Below, one piece after another: positions 32,906-44,359 of a stretch of DNA of 64,000 nucleotides. The stretch lies in the NCBI GenBank assembly GCA_003116875.1, contig BCKT01000011.1:1061771-1125770 (forward strand). Direction: 5' to 3'. Position 1 is the stretch's first letter. Each line of letters opens with the position of its first letter. The DNA is from Takashimella koratensis. Taxonomy: Eukaryota; Basidiomycota; Tremellomycetes; Trichosporonales; Tetragoniomycetaceae. The position numbers and the translations under genes are program-made. The notes under the pieces are model-generated. The model saw nothing but the letters and a program-made list of their open reading frames with translations. It was not told the DNA's origin and searched no databases.

Positions 32906-33619
32906 ATCATGTCTCGACAAAACGTACTAGACTTGTTACGAGGTACTTGTCAGTCCTGTGAATAATACGAAATATGATAGCGTTGGATCTTCAATCCGCA
33001 GAAGAAAGCTTGTTGTACCAGGTTAAACCTACCCCTATCCTAGCCCACGCTCCTTACCCAACCCATTTCTCTTTTCATTTCGGTTCTCATCTATAGCTCT
33101 CCCCTTCGTCCCTCCCTCTTCTTCTTCTTTTGTCCCCCGACCCCCGTACTCAAAAGACGACCAGGGTAGCACCTTGGTGTCTCGTTTACGCCTTCCCAAA
33201 TTGGAATAGATATCTCTACGTATCAACGACCTGCATTACATGTATCACTTTGGCATTGCTCTTCCTGTCTTGCTGTGCTTGTGCTTGTACTCCAGCAAAG
33301 AGGACGACCGAGGTGTTGAGAACCTGGGGGTCTGTGAGTGGTGATTTTGGTTCCGCCAGCCCAGTTTATCTATTCTTTCGCGTCTACGTTGTACTCGATT
33401 TTTTCGAATTTCATCACATACCGTCTCTTTAACCCACTCTATCACTCTATCATTGCTTCCTCACTAATACTCGACCTTGTCCATCCCAGTTCTAACCCCC
33501 CTCATCGCCCCCATCTCATCTCCAATCCTTTCGACTGCGTCGTGTGGACCACCACTTACCTTTCAAGCTCTTCGCTTGTTCCGCGCGTGACATCTGATCC
33601 TTGGTCCAACGAAGCAGAG
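32906..33619. other. intergenic, protease 3' end and UBE2O promoter
   Basis: 714 bases between two genes on the same strand. The stretch from 33040 to 33600 is CT-rich. No gene is supported. Confidence 0.45.
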
Positions 33620-36600
33620 ATGCCGCCACCGAAATCTCTACCTGGTCTGCCCGACAACTACACCTCGCAGGTCTGTCTTTCTCGCTCGTCCGACTTGGTC
33701 TACACCTCCATTACACAATCGTGCACCCATCCTTTCACCTTCGTTGTACCTATCCCACCCGTACTCTCACCCTTATAATGATCTGCCTACTTGGTGTAGG
33801 TTTACATTCAGCGCTGACGCTTCTTGATCGGGTCCATTACAGTTCTTCCAGGCCGACGTGGTCACTAAACGCTCTGATCCAAGTTACCGCGCCAAAGTCT
33901 TGGTAAGTCGTGATGAATCCTCATATTGCACTTCCACTGACAACGACGTAGCGATGCTGGGCAGATGAGGAAGGGGTTTTGCCCCCTCTGCCTCCAGGCG
34001 AGGAAATGCACCCTCTCGACCGACCTCTACTCCGCGGTGAAGTTGGCATCAGGCAAGTCTCTCCTCCCTTCCCTACACCATCCGCTACTATTCCTGCCTC
34101 TCTGACTACCTCCCACTCTACCTGCTCCATATCGCTGACTTGCTCTCCTCAGTGAAATCCGGACCAACGAACTCAGTATCGTCCCCGAATCCACACTTGA
34201 CCTCGTCAATCGCGACTTTATCAAAGGTGATATCGTCAAACACTCCCTGGTCGACGTCGAGTCTGCGATTGTTCTCGATACCCAAGTCGACTGTATCCTC
34301 ACCCATGCCATGTCGGGGAAACGATTGCGCGAGTGGGTCCCCTTTCAAAAACTCAAGAATTCGTTCTTGATCGAAAGCAGGGATAGGGTCGTGTATGATG
34401 AGTGGCTCGGGATCGTCGAGGAGGTAAGTGACAGGTCGTGGCTGTCAAAGTCGGGATGAGAATGTGTCGGTGTTGATGTCGGTGGTGAGGTTGTCGCTGA
34501 TGATGGTGCAGGTGTTTGAAGATGGACTAGTAGAGACGTACAATGGAGAGACGTATCGGATAGCGAACATGACCGCCTTGTTGGAACCAGGACGCATTGC
34601 AGCGGTGAGTGTCAAAGCTTGTCTGCTCATCCTGCCTGTCATATACCGATGAAAAGCTAACTCCTTAGGACGCGCTGCACGAAAGTCCACCCGGTGTCAA
34701 TCTCCCTTCCCACTTCCCTGCATCTGCCAACCCCGAGATGGACCGGATCATTCAAGTCCGGCCCATTGTCGTGTGCGTCATGTGGAACGCCATCAACCAG
34801 CAGGTGAGTACTCTCTGCTCCGGCGTCTCAAGTGTCGCAGGAAGCTTCAACTAATCTGATTTCTTGTGATGTAGATTCCCGTGTCGGAACACGACAAGCA
34901 CCCAGAACCGAAAAGGTTTTGGTCAGGCGAAGAGATTGAGAAACTTACTTTGTTCGACGGCATGCACCGACAGGCACCACCGCTGGGTACGACGTTGATG
35001 TTCCGGGATTCTGCGGACGAGAAGGGTAGGTTTGATTCACGATCTGCATGGGCTCTGCTATCGAGATGGGTGTCGGACGATAGCTGAACCTTTTTTAAGC
35101 GTATGGCGCCGAGCCGACGATGCACGCAAGAGGAACCGTCTCTGTGAATGTGTACAAAGTGACCGAGTCGAGACTCAAATTGAAGCTCAGGTGGCAGGAC
35201 GGGACGGAGACGGAGGAGTGGGCGGCTGGTTTTGTTCCGTACCAGAACATTGACGAGTGAGTCTCAAAGCCTGACAGAGTTGCTTCAGTGACTGACGATT
35301 TCTGCAGTTACGAAACTTGGTAAGCTATTTGAGCTCTCTCCTTGTCGAAGTTAGCTAACATTCACTCAGGCCTGGAGAGCACCTGGTATACGCCGCTGAG
35401 GGTGGAGAACGCCGTGCAGCAGTGATCCAAACGTTCGACCCACATCAACGAATCGCCGAGGTCTTGTTCCCCGCTACGAAAGAGAAAGAGACCGTATCTG
35501 TTCTCGACTTGGATACAGGCGCATTTGGTCGTGTCGCTTACGGGGTTGCGATCGGGCAAATTGTCCTTTTCTGTAACGACAATAACACAGCGTTGCCAGA
35601 GGTACCTTCCCTGGGCCAGGTCGACACCCAGTTTGACCGACAATCTCTCGACCTGGTTCGAGCCTACGCCGGTTATGCGGCCGCACCTGAGCGATACGGC
35701 TCGTTCTTACCCCGTGGCGATCCCTCAGCCGTCCAATGGTGGGGCGAAGTCACCGACCTCCACCTGGACGGAACCGTCACCGTCAGCTTGAACGACGATA
35801 CCGCCAAGCGCGTGAACATCCAGAACCTGATCATCCTGAACGAACCGACCGCGGAAGCGTTCATGGATGAGCCAATGGACGGGGACGACGAGTACATGGA
35901 TGGGGAAGACGACTATGCCCATTCCGACGACGGGTGGGAGACGCTCTCCGACGGCGAGGGGAACGAGATTGAGATCGATGAGGGAGATGAATCGGATGAG
36001 ATGGAAGAGGAGATGGTTGATTCCGAGTATTGGGGTGCTGAGGAACGGAATCAACAGGTGGTTGACATTATAGTGGACGAAGAGGAGAACGAGACCGCAG
36101 ACCCGATAGCAATGATCGAGCCGAATGGAGGCGACCAGTCGATGGAGGACGAAGACGATGAGCGGGACGCTGAAGCTGTCGATATCGCTACGGATAACGA
36201 CGTCGTCCAGGTTTCTCAACCGCGACAGGTATCAGTACCATCTACTGAAGCTTCATCTACATCTGTGCAGGTGAATCCTGTTCAAGCTGAGGCGGGTCCG
36301 TCGACGGTGTCGACAAAGGCCGGGTCGTCAAAAACAATGGAGGAAGACGACGAACAGTGGCAGAGGTTCATGGTACTTGAAGAGGCGCCGATGGAACATC
36401 ATTTTTACGCGGAACCAGCAGTTAGCGGGGCAGGGAAGGCGTATATGTCTCGAGTAGCAAAGGAGCAACGAGCACTCGCGGGATCCCTACCTGGTACGTG
36501 GATGGTTTTGATCTGTATTTGGAATTCGTAGACTGATGGTGTGGTCAGAGAACATCCTTGTCAGGACCTATGAGGACCGATTAGACTTGATGAGAGTTCT

Positions 36601-37624
36601 CATCATTGGCCCGGAAGGTACCCCGTAAGTATTAAGAAATACAGCTTTTTGATCTCCACGGCCCAGGAAAGTTTTTGATACTGATACTTTATGCGACAGG
36701 TACAACGACGCACCATTCGTATTTGACATTTACCTAAACCCGACCAAGTTCCCATTCGAGCCGCCTCAAGTCTTCTTCCACTCGCACACGAATGGACTGG
36801 GCCGATGTAACCGTGAGTCTTTCGATGAGCATGTTCTGCCAAATGAAGGTACAGCGATGTTGATCTTACAATTCCAGCAAACCTGTATGAAGATGGCAAG
36901 GTTTGTTTGTCGATCTTGGGTACTTGGTCTGGAGACAAGAGCGAGTCGTGGAAGTGAGTTTTTTTAAAAACGCTTGAAATGAGACCTGCTCTAAGGGCAT
37001 TATTTCAGCCCGACAAAATCGTCCCTCCTCCAAGTGTTTGTCTCTATCTCCGGCCTCGTACTCGTCCGATCGCCTTATCACTGCGAGCCTGCTTTCGCGA
37101 AGCTCGAGGGGACCCGAGAAGGTCGCGTCAACTCGTAAGTTCTCTTGCTCTGCTCTCCTTGAGCACACTCTGGACTGACACATTCCCCTCTCTGCGTCCC
37201 ATCGTTCACAGCCGACTATACTCTGAGAAAGCCTACGTCCTCTCCCGCTCGTTCATTCGCACCGCCCTCGAACGCCCTCCCGCTGGTTTCGCCGACGAGA
37301 TCAAATACTTTTACTTTACCCGGTCTCGTCTCAATTCCGTGATCGCGCACGCTCGGGCGTTGATGGACAAGGGCGAGAGTGCGGCAGGGGGTTCGAATGG
37401 AGCAGCCGCAACGGGGTCGAGTCAGGATGATGAGGAGAATGCAGAGATGTGGAACGCGGATGCGATGGGGAGTTTGACGATGGGTGCGATCTTGACCCTC
37501 AAGGTGAGTAGAGCTTTGTCGTGGCTGCAACACTTGCTGGGAAGAGGCTAGCGATCAAACTGACCGTGGGTATCAGAGGACAATTGGCGCACTAGACAAG
37601 ATTGCAGAGAAGGCTCAGCAATGA
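33620..37624 (+). CDS. UBE2O: UBE2O-like E2/E3 hybrid ubiquitin-conjugating enzyme
   Basis: Large E2 that in animals ubiquitinates unassembled ribosomal and globin proteins without a separate E3. Sixteen exons give 961 aa: 33620-33670, 33843-33902, 33952-34052, 34153-34423, 34512-34604, 34669-34803, 34875-35025, 35100-35256, 35308-35319, 35370-36493, 36549-36624, 36700-36812, 36878-36953, 37009-37134, 37212-37503 and 37577-37624. The N-terminal half has the SH3-like conserved regions ([36 protein letters not shown]). A long acidic, low-complexity stretch follows (about 495-690). The UBC domain starts near 718, with [20 protein letters not shown] and the catalytic Cys (about 791) in [14 protein letters not shown]. 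Exon 3 ends at a GC donor (GCAAGT); exon 9 is 12 bases. Confidence 0.94.
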
Positions 37625-37790
37625 CACTTGTCGTTGGTCATTTCCCGGGGTGATTTTTAACTAGTAGCATGTATGTATGCATACTCAAACCAGGCCATCT
37701 TGATAGCAACCATCTCTTCCTCCTCATCCATTTCTACCTAATGTACCAAGATCACATCTACCTGCTCATCACGGCACCAACCTCAATCAC

Positions 37791-39092
37791 CTACTCGCTA
37801 AGGGCCCATCGCCAGATCCACTCGGCGGTGCGTTTCGTCATTTCAGGTGTACACACATGACCCTTATTCTCCTGAACCCAAACTTCCACCTCCCCCTCTT
37901 TATCGTCCTTGGCTGCATCGACGATCGCGTCGAGGTCTGCTTTCCCTTGAGCATAAGGGACGAGCGCGTCCTCGGCCCCGTGGAGAGAGAGGATCTTCTT
38001 CCCTTTGTATACAGCGGGCGAAGGGGCAGGCGTTGGTTGGAGTAGATGAACGAGGGAGGGAGGGTAGATAGGTGGAGAGAAAGAGAAGCCTTGAGAGACG
38101 GCTCGGGCACCTAGGTATTTAGAGAAAGAGGTGAAGGGGAGACCGATGATGGGGATACCAATGGTGGCGCGTGGGTCTGGAAGATAGGGAAGGGTGTTAG
38201 GAAGTAGACATGGGAGATGGAAAGAGAAGTTCAGGCGTACCGGTCAACAAGATGCGCCAAGTCGCGTTTCCTGCGGTATAGCGTCAGCGGGAAGCGTACT
38301 TCAACTGGGATAGTGGAGGGAACTGACTCACCGCCGAGAGAGATACCGGTCGGGATGAACTCCTCAATAGTTCGCTCGCCAGAAGGGAAGAGGTACGACC
38401 CAAGGAAATTTGCAATCATGGAGAAATCTTGCTCCGCCCCATCTAGTCACGAGTTCAGCTTGGGGCCATGGCGTGATACTTGACCAGCTGGCTAACTCAC
38501 ATACGGTCGCGGCCATGTCGTACCTGCGTCCCAGGTGTTAGCGTCTATAACGAACAGTCCTTGTTAGCAGCAACGAGGACGTACAAGTGTTGAGGGTTTT
38601 CGTCGTACGCCAAATTGGCTTTACGGTCTTTCGTCCTCTCTCCGTGATTTCGTTGATCCTTCCATCTACGATCAGTCTCGCTATACTGCTGTAGAAAAGA
38701 TAGCGAGACTCACAAGTGTCACGACAAGGACGTCTCGCTTCTTTTCTTTGCTTGAAGCCTGTGCTAGCCGGGCTGTCTCACCGACCAACCCATGCGCGAA
38801 CCAGACCATGTTCTTCAGCGAATTGGTGCGCCCGTGCATCGCGACCTGCCCCCATTGAGTTCCAATCAGCTCTGAACACATGTTCATGGCGATAGCTAAG
38901 ATCACTTTCACTCCGATTCGTGAGTGTACTTACAACCACAGCGATAGGTAACGAACTCGACGCAATCTCGTCTAACCCATACACTTTCAACTCGAGTCCA
39001 ACAATGGAGACATCTCGTACACTGGCCGCTGGGTAGCCCAGATCGAGCGAGGGGTAGTCTATCTTATGCACAGCGGGGTCGGGGTTGGACAT
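37791..39092 (-). CDS. alpha/beta-hydrolase fold protein
   Basis: Serine hydrolase of unknown substrate. Seven exons give 314 aa: 38934-39092, 38714-38845, 38585-38688, 38501-38523, 38332-38442, 38241-38270 and 37791-38176. The oxyanion strand is IAVVVAMHGRTNSLKNM. DQRNHGERTKDRKANLAY and NPQHLYDMAATVYGAEQDF follow; the D-x-R-N-H-G-x-R pattern is typical of a fungal hydrolase group. The nucleophile elbow is PTGISLGGNATW (Ser about 174). GKKILSLHGAEDALVPY supplies the Asp region and NKGHVCTPEM the His. Exon 3 has two adjacent possible acceptors (CAGCAG), giving or omitting one Gln. It is head to head with RidA. Confidence 0.87.
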
Positions 39093-39379
39093 GATGAGTC
39101 GCTATGGACAGTTGTGGGGCAATGAGGGCGCGAGGATGGTAAGATGGGAAGATGGGAGGATGTGGGAAAGAAGAAGTGCGAAAAATGATGCCATGGACCG
39201 ACAGCGTTATCGTTATCGGGCATCTGCGAATCAACACCCGCCGGGAATGACTGGCTCCGGCTCAACCTCCACCCTCCACTCTCCACTCCCCATCTCCGTC
39301 GCGCTAGGCATCCATTTCCTCCTTCTGTTCCTTCACCCCCTCCTCCAACCTATTACTTCTCGGCAACAAGGATCCCATC
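39093..39379. promoter_or_regulatory. divergent promoter, hydrolase / RidA
   Basis: 287 bases between two divergent starts. The RidA side is CT-rich. No TATA box is apparent. Confidence 0.4.
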
Positions 39380-40099
39380 ATGCCCCCTATCCCTCCCGTA
39401 TCTCGCATTTTCACTGCTCGGGCCCCCAACCCTATCCCTGGAATCGTAAGCCTCCCCTCCCTCCTCCACGCTCATCCCTGTGAAGCGCGAGATTCGAATG
39501 CGGGCTGGAGGGAGCGTCTGAAGCGTCTGAAGTGTTGACTGAGTCGAACAGTATAGTCAAGCGGTCCGGGCGGGGAACAATGTCTATTGTTCTGGATTCG
39601 TGGGTATGACGCAAGACAACAAGCTAGTTGAGGGGAGCGTAAGTCTACCCGCCGCCCTCTGTGGTACACCAGGCTGACCATTGCACAGGTGCAGGACCGC
39701 ACGCGACAGGTCATCAAGGCAAGCTTCCTTCCCTTGGCCCCTGATACCCCTACCTTGTATCCCATCCCCATGTCCAAGTATCACTGACGCTGGACAGAAC
39801 CTCGATGTCGTGCTGCAGGAAGCAGGGTTGTCCCTTGGTCACGTCGTCAAGGCCAATATTTACCTCACAAATGTCAAACAAGACTTTGGGCCTTTCAACG
39901 AGGTGGGTTGGACTCTCCTACCACCACAACCACTGCTCTATGGGGGCTAAAGAGAGAGGAGGAAGAGAAAGCTGATATGCGTTAGGTGTGGAAAGAGATG
40001 ATGCCTGATCCGAAACCAGCGAGGACATGTGTTGGGGTCGCGTATCTGCCTGGAGGTGGGACCGACGTTGAGATCGAGTTTGTCGCCTGCGATGGCTAG
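39380..40099 (+). CDS. RidA/YjgF/Mmf1 family 2-iminobutanoate deaminase
   Basis: Removes reactive enamine/imine intermediates formed by PLP enzymes such as threonine dehydratase. Five exons give 133 aa: 39380-39445, 39552-39638, 39689-39718, 39798-39902 and 39986-40099. Family blocks are APNPIPGIYSQAVRAGNNVY, CSGFVGMTQDNKLVEGS, TRQVIKNLDVVLQEAGLSL, VVKANIYLTNVKQDFGPFNE, and PARTCVGVAYLPGGGTDVEI, which holds the catalytic Arg. The end EIEFVACDG is typical. Exon 3 ends at a GC donor (GCAAGC). The short N-terminus (PPIPPVSRIFTAR) could be a weak mitochondrial signal, so whether it is the Mmf1 or Hmf1 type stays open. Confidence 0.94.
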
Positions 40100-40383
40100 A
40101 CGTATCACTCGAGCTATCTGATTGATTCTGAACACTCTTGCATTGCTTCATCAATCACTTCTCTAATCTGAAACCATTATGAGAATGTCCATCACTCCTC
40201 CAGATCACATCCCCGGCCGCATCCAAACGAGCCTAAGGTCTGTCCCCCGCCCCCCTTGTTCCCACTCGTCCAACTCGACGTCCTGTGTCTGCAATGAGCC
40301 TGAACAACACGTTTGAACCCAACAGAAGGAAAGGCAGTTGTATCCATGTGTGTCACCAACGTTGCCCGAGAGAGAAAGCTTCG

Positions 40384-41363
40384 TCAGGTTGGATGACTAA
40401 ACTCGAATGTCGATGAGCCGGAGGGGCCGCCCGCCTGACCGCTCTTGGGTAGGCCCAGTTGTCGCACAGCCGTGTCAAACCTGGCAAGATAATGCCTCGG
40501 GATGGATTCCCTCGCCCGTTCGAGAAGGAAGGAACAGTCGGTTTCGTCACGATGGTCGTCATCAGAAGTTATCTCAAAATGTTTGATTGAGTACAATTCG
40601 AAACTTCGCTGACTCGTCGCAGGAGTGGGACTTGGATTCGTGGGACTGGTCGGGCGTTCGCGACGAAGGAAAGAGTGTAACAACGGAATCTCACCGGCGT
40701 CGATCCATGCGAAGACCTCTGCATTGAGGGTGCATGGGGCGGAGAGCTCACAGTCGGTATTGTCCGCTAAGACCGATTCGACGTTCCCTTTGATGCGAAG
40801 GTTGTCCATGTAGATGGAAGCCACAGCGACTCCGGTGTCTCTCAAGATGGATCCTACGAAACTCCGCTTGAAAGAAGCAATTGGCTGTACTTCGCCCTGT
40901 CTCAACCACGATTGCCGGTTCTCCCAGCTCCACCGGTCTTCGCTTCCCACCCCCCTGGTTCGAATAGAACGTATGTGATCGGTGTTAGTACTGAACACGC
41001 TCCGCAGCCTTCATTCCCGTCAAAATGGCATTTCGACAAAACGGTGTCAGCACATCACCTGTACCTTGGATGGGGGAAGCTCACATGATGTAGGTATCGG
41101 AAGCATCACAACCGCAGCCCTTGATCACCCGAATCAGCTATTTCCTGCTCGAAGCAATGTTGATCGATACTCACAAAGTCCCATTTCGGAGCGGGTACGA
41201 ATGACAAGTGAGGACCCAACGCGGTGAAGTCGACTTCTTGTTGGAACAACTTGTAAGCGAATTTGGCAAAGAGTGGCTCAGCTTTCTCTACCCAAGTCTT
41301 CACTTCGGAATGCATCCCGCCGAACTGTTCTTGATCTTCGGGGTATTCAAGAGTGAGAGGCAT
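40384..41363 (-). CDS. WMX family protein 10 (second island, intact)
   Basis: Unknown function. Three exons give 264 aa: 41175-41363 (63 codons), 41085-41119 (35 bases) and 40384-40954. Exon 1 reads MPLTLEYPEDQEQFGG and ends LSFVPAPKWDF at a GTGAGT donor, phase 0. The micro-exon codes GCGCDASDTYI, phase 0 to 2. Exon 3 has EDRWSWENRQSWLRQGE, FVGSILRDTGVAVASIYMD and a C-terminal block TDCSFLLERARESIPRHYL. WMX11 matches at all these blocks, so this is the best model of the second-island subtype. It has no signal peptide or membrane segment. It shares with the first island the phase pattern, the Trp before the first intron and a VG(S/T) strand, but not much residue identity. Confidence 0.72.
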
Positions 41364-42140
41364 GGCGGGGGGCGAGTGGTGAGTAGTTGGAAGTAAGAAT
41401 TGAGTGGGAAACGAAAAATGAGAGAAGATGGGAGAAAAGAGAGGACAGCTCTGAACGAGTGCCAGTATTTGCGACCACTCGGCTTACTCAAACCAGCTTG
41501 CTCATGAGAGGATCCGCCTCCATGAACGAGCACGCCATCGGTGTGAAGCGGCTGCTTGCTGTGCACCAAGGCTACTCGAGTCTTCGAAGCCCTCCCAGGT
41601 GCAACACCACGACACGGACAACGGCCATTCGTCTTCAAGGCATGCGCAGTTCACTTTGAAAGTCAGCTATAGTAGTGTGCAAATCAGAGGGGGACGTCCT
41701 TTCATACGATCGCCAGTCAGAGGTGAGGTGGTGTGTATTCTTGCGACTTCCACCGTACAACGAATTTGTGGAGCGACAGAGGGGCTGCACACAAAGCGCA
41801 CGAGTAAACTGCAGTTCGTTCGGTTGAAGGCCTTGCTATGTCAGGGAGAGCGATACTGATAGCTCGCTCGTACTACGTGTTCAACCTGGGCCAACAAGCC
41901 GATAAGGATGAACTAACTGCCTTCAAATTTTAGAGGGCGTCTGGGTGTCCCCGACGCCGAAGTAAGTACAGGATCTGTTCGACTCGGGTCAGATTAGCAC
42001 AGGTTCACCTCTACAAACTGTAAAGAGCTTAATGGATTTTCATTTCATGCAACACATGTACTGAAAAAGAAGCAATCAGAGATCTTCCACCTTCCGACGG
42101 TCAGCCTTCCGCGAGGTCGAGGGTAAGGGGAGCATATCCC
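41364..42140. other. intergenic between WMX10 and WMX11
   Basis: 777 bases with the WMX10 upstream region and WMX11 3' flank. I see no further exon or repeat. Confidence 0.4.
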
Positions 42141-42995
42141 CTAGCTCGAAGACGGCAGGATGGCACGACGACGTGGTATGCTTCGGGCATTCGTTAGAGC
42201 GATAAAAGTCCCCAAGTACGACTCAGGTATAGAGTTCTTCGTCAATTCGAACACGGAGGTGCAATCGGTCAAATAAGGGTCCACCACCTCTTCCTCCTCA
42301 GTCTCTATCGTTGGCTCATTATCTGCGCCTTGTCGACTTGCGCCTCCAGTTCGAAGATTTTCCCTCAGTACCGTCGGCGCTTGAGGGATAGAGGCTAGGT
42401 GAGCCCCTATTGCCGCGCGCTCATCAGAGTTTATCAGCGCTGTTGGTTTCACTCTGGGTCTCGCTGTCACACCGAAGTGGGTGTCTCGCCTATCCACCAT
42501 TATCGAGTCCAGGTTCGCCCGGAAACGCATAAAGTCTACGTGGACTGAAGCCACAACCGTACCGTCCTCGCGGCACAGCGTACCGACTAGATTGGAGCCC
42601 AACGAGGCAAATCGCTCGGTTATGCCTTGCAGCTCCCACAACGCCTTGTTCGTCCAGCTCCACTCGCTACTTTTGATAGCTTTCATGGTCCTGGCAGCAC
42701 GCGTCTCATCGCAATTTGCCATGAATGAGAACTGCAGTCTTTCTCCCACCGAGAGGAAAATATGGGCACCGGAAATGGGGGACGTGAAGAGAACGAAGAG
42801 TTAGCTTATGGCCTTTGCAACACCGTACAATACGCACAGGTCAAGAGCATCGATCACAGTGCAATCGCAGGTCTTTAGGGAATCAGTTTCAGCTTGCATT
42901 GAACCCGGGCATGCAGGCACTCACGAAGTTCCAATTTGGCTCTGGAACAAACGACAGATTGGGACTGACAGCCTCAAAGTTGTATCGGCTTTGTA

Positions 42996-43003
42996 ACGTC
43001 TTG
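42996..43003. repeat. target-site duplication, left copy (ACGTCTTG)
   Basis: The 8-base sequence ACGTCTTG directly precedes element copy B and recurs without mismatch directly after it at 43228-43235. Confidence 0.85.
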
Positions 43004-43227
43004 TCAGGTATCACGGCCGAGGACTGCGGAGGCGATCTGTGCGGTACCGAAGTACCTCGAGTGACGAGAGCGATCCGAGCGGGGTGGCGCAGATCCAACG
43101 CCACCAGGGGTAGCATGGGACTGTGGCACGGCTAGGGGGAGCTGCGGAGAGAGTAACAGAGGGATATATATAGCAGTCCGTAGAGCGTCGAGCGATGGAT
43201 CCCCCAGATCGAGTGAAGAAACCTAAC
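43004..43227. mobile_element. non-autonomous DNA element, copy B (224 bp)
   Basis: Flanked by a perfect 8-bp duplication (42996-43003 and 43228-43235). It starts TCAGGTATCACGG and ends GAAGAAACCTAAC. It shares both ends and an inner block with copy A (16965-17248), but is about 60 bases shorter in the middle. It has no open frame of note. The terminal inverted repeat is short and imperfect. The 8-bp duplication, small size and lack of a poly-A tail argue for a hAT-type MITE rather than a SINE; the autonomous partner is not in the window. Confidence 0.78.
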
Positions 43228-43235
43228 ACGTCTTG
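43228..43235. repeat. target-site duplication, right copy (ACGTCTTG)
   Basis: Second copy of the 8-bp duplication flanking element copy B. It lies inside WMX11 exon 1 (codons for FKT). Confidence 0.85.
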
Positions 43236-43333
43236 AACGCGACTTTGAAGAAGAGTCTCTCTCCTTCTTTGACCCACTTTTCCACTTCGGGATACAGCTC
43301 ACCTTCTTCGGGATAGTCGATGGTAGGAGACAT

Positions 43334-44359
43334 TCGGTACGTTGACTATCTTACGGAGTATGGTGCGAGTTCAGAAGTGCAGTGGATGGCAATGATCGGG
43401 GATGGCTTATAGGCATCAACAACTGCCAGCATGGTCGGAAAGAACCGCGGCGGCGGCGAAACGTGCAATAAAAGGAAGGCGGGCGGTCAGAGCCAGCCAT
43501 CCGCACGAAGTGAGAATTGTCATCTTTAAAGGATCACCACTTGTCCCACAGCCCAGTTTCACGCTTGCCGCCTTCCTATCGAGCTGCGGGGTTCATTTGT
43601 CAGACAGCCTAGCCCGCCACAATAACCGGTATCGCGTCGCTCAGTGTTTTGAGTCTTTTCATAGGCTGGAATCTTTAGTCGGGCTTAGTCGGGCGATGGA
43701 CTTTCGATCGTAGTCGTATGACGACGGTCATGGAACATTTCATGACCTTAATTGACAGAAAGACGTGAGCTCTACACCCCCCTTGGGGCATCCCATAGCT
43801 CCGGAAACCACCTTTCGAAGCCCTAGCCAGGCTGTATTGCACAGCTTATCGGAAGGCTTTCACCTTCAAAGTGGCAGCAAAAGCAACAGATATTACTTGC
43901 TAGGAGTTGTCATCCCACGGCTACACATATCTGAGACTTTGACGTATACAACAGAGCTGGGGAACACACAAGACGGATTCCCAATGTTATATATCGTACA
44001 TCGTTATCATCAGCTATAGTAGCTACCAGCTCGTTATCGACATCTGCATACATTGTTGTTGGGCATTGCATCACTCCCCTTTGAGCGGAAAAGTCAAGTA
44101 ACCAGCAATGAGCGGTACGGCTTTTAGGTCTCCCCGGGGCCCTGCCAACCTTCAAAGCCATAAAATGTTGAACGAATTACAAGTCATGAAATAATGGGTG
44201 ATTGAGAGACGTGCACATCTAAAACCATGCAGTCACTGCTTGGGAATCGTCGGTCTGCGCACTCGTCTCCCACCCGAAACGACACTTCGTGCATTCAATG
44301 CATAAGCGTAGGTCCGCAAGTCTCGAGTCAGTACTTTCTGTAGGACCGAATCAATTAAA
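43334..44359. other. intergenic between WMX11 and WMX12
   Basis: 1.0 kb without a supported gene, family exon or clear repeat. Confidence 0.4.

Larger units (their letters stand above)
42141..43333 (-). pseudogene. WMX family copy 11, exon 1 split by mobile element copy B
   Basis: Unknown function, sister of WMX10. Exon 1 (42925-43333) is cut at 43227/43004 by a 224-bp element with an 8-bp duplication. Taking out 232 bases leaves a 177-base exon (59 codons, phase 0) that ends SPNLSFVPEPNWNF at a GTGAGT donor, the same as WMX10. The micro-exon 42838-42872 (35 bases) codes TCDCTVIDALD. Exon 3 (42141-42669) has SEWSWTNKALWELQG, LVGTLCREDGTVVASVHVD and TDCTSVFELTKNSIPESYL. The uninterrupted protein would be 246 aa. 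With the element in place the frame hits a stop two codons after the junction, so the copy is probably dead unless the element is spliced out or is polymorphic. Confidence 0.68.

Noticed and set aside
42926..43333. Element copy B as a new intron (introner) in WMX11
   Set aside because: On the gene strand no GT...AG pair at or near the 8-bp duplication restores the frame; only precise loss of element plus one duplication does. A transposon insertion into an exon explains it better.
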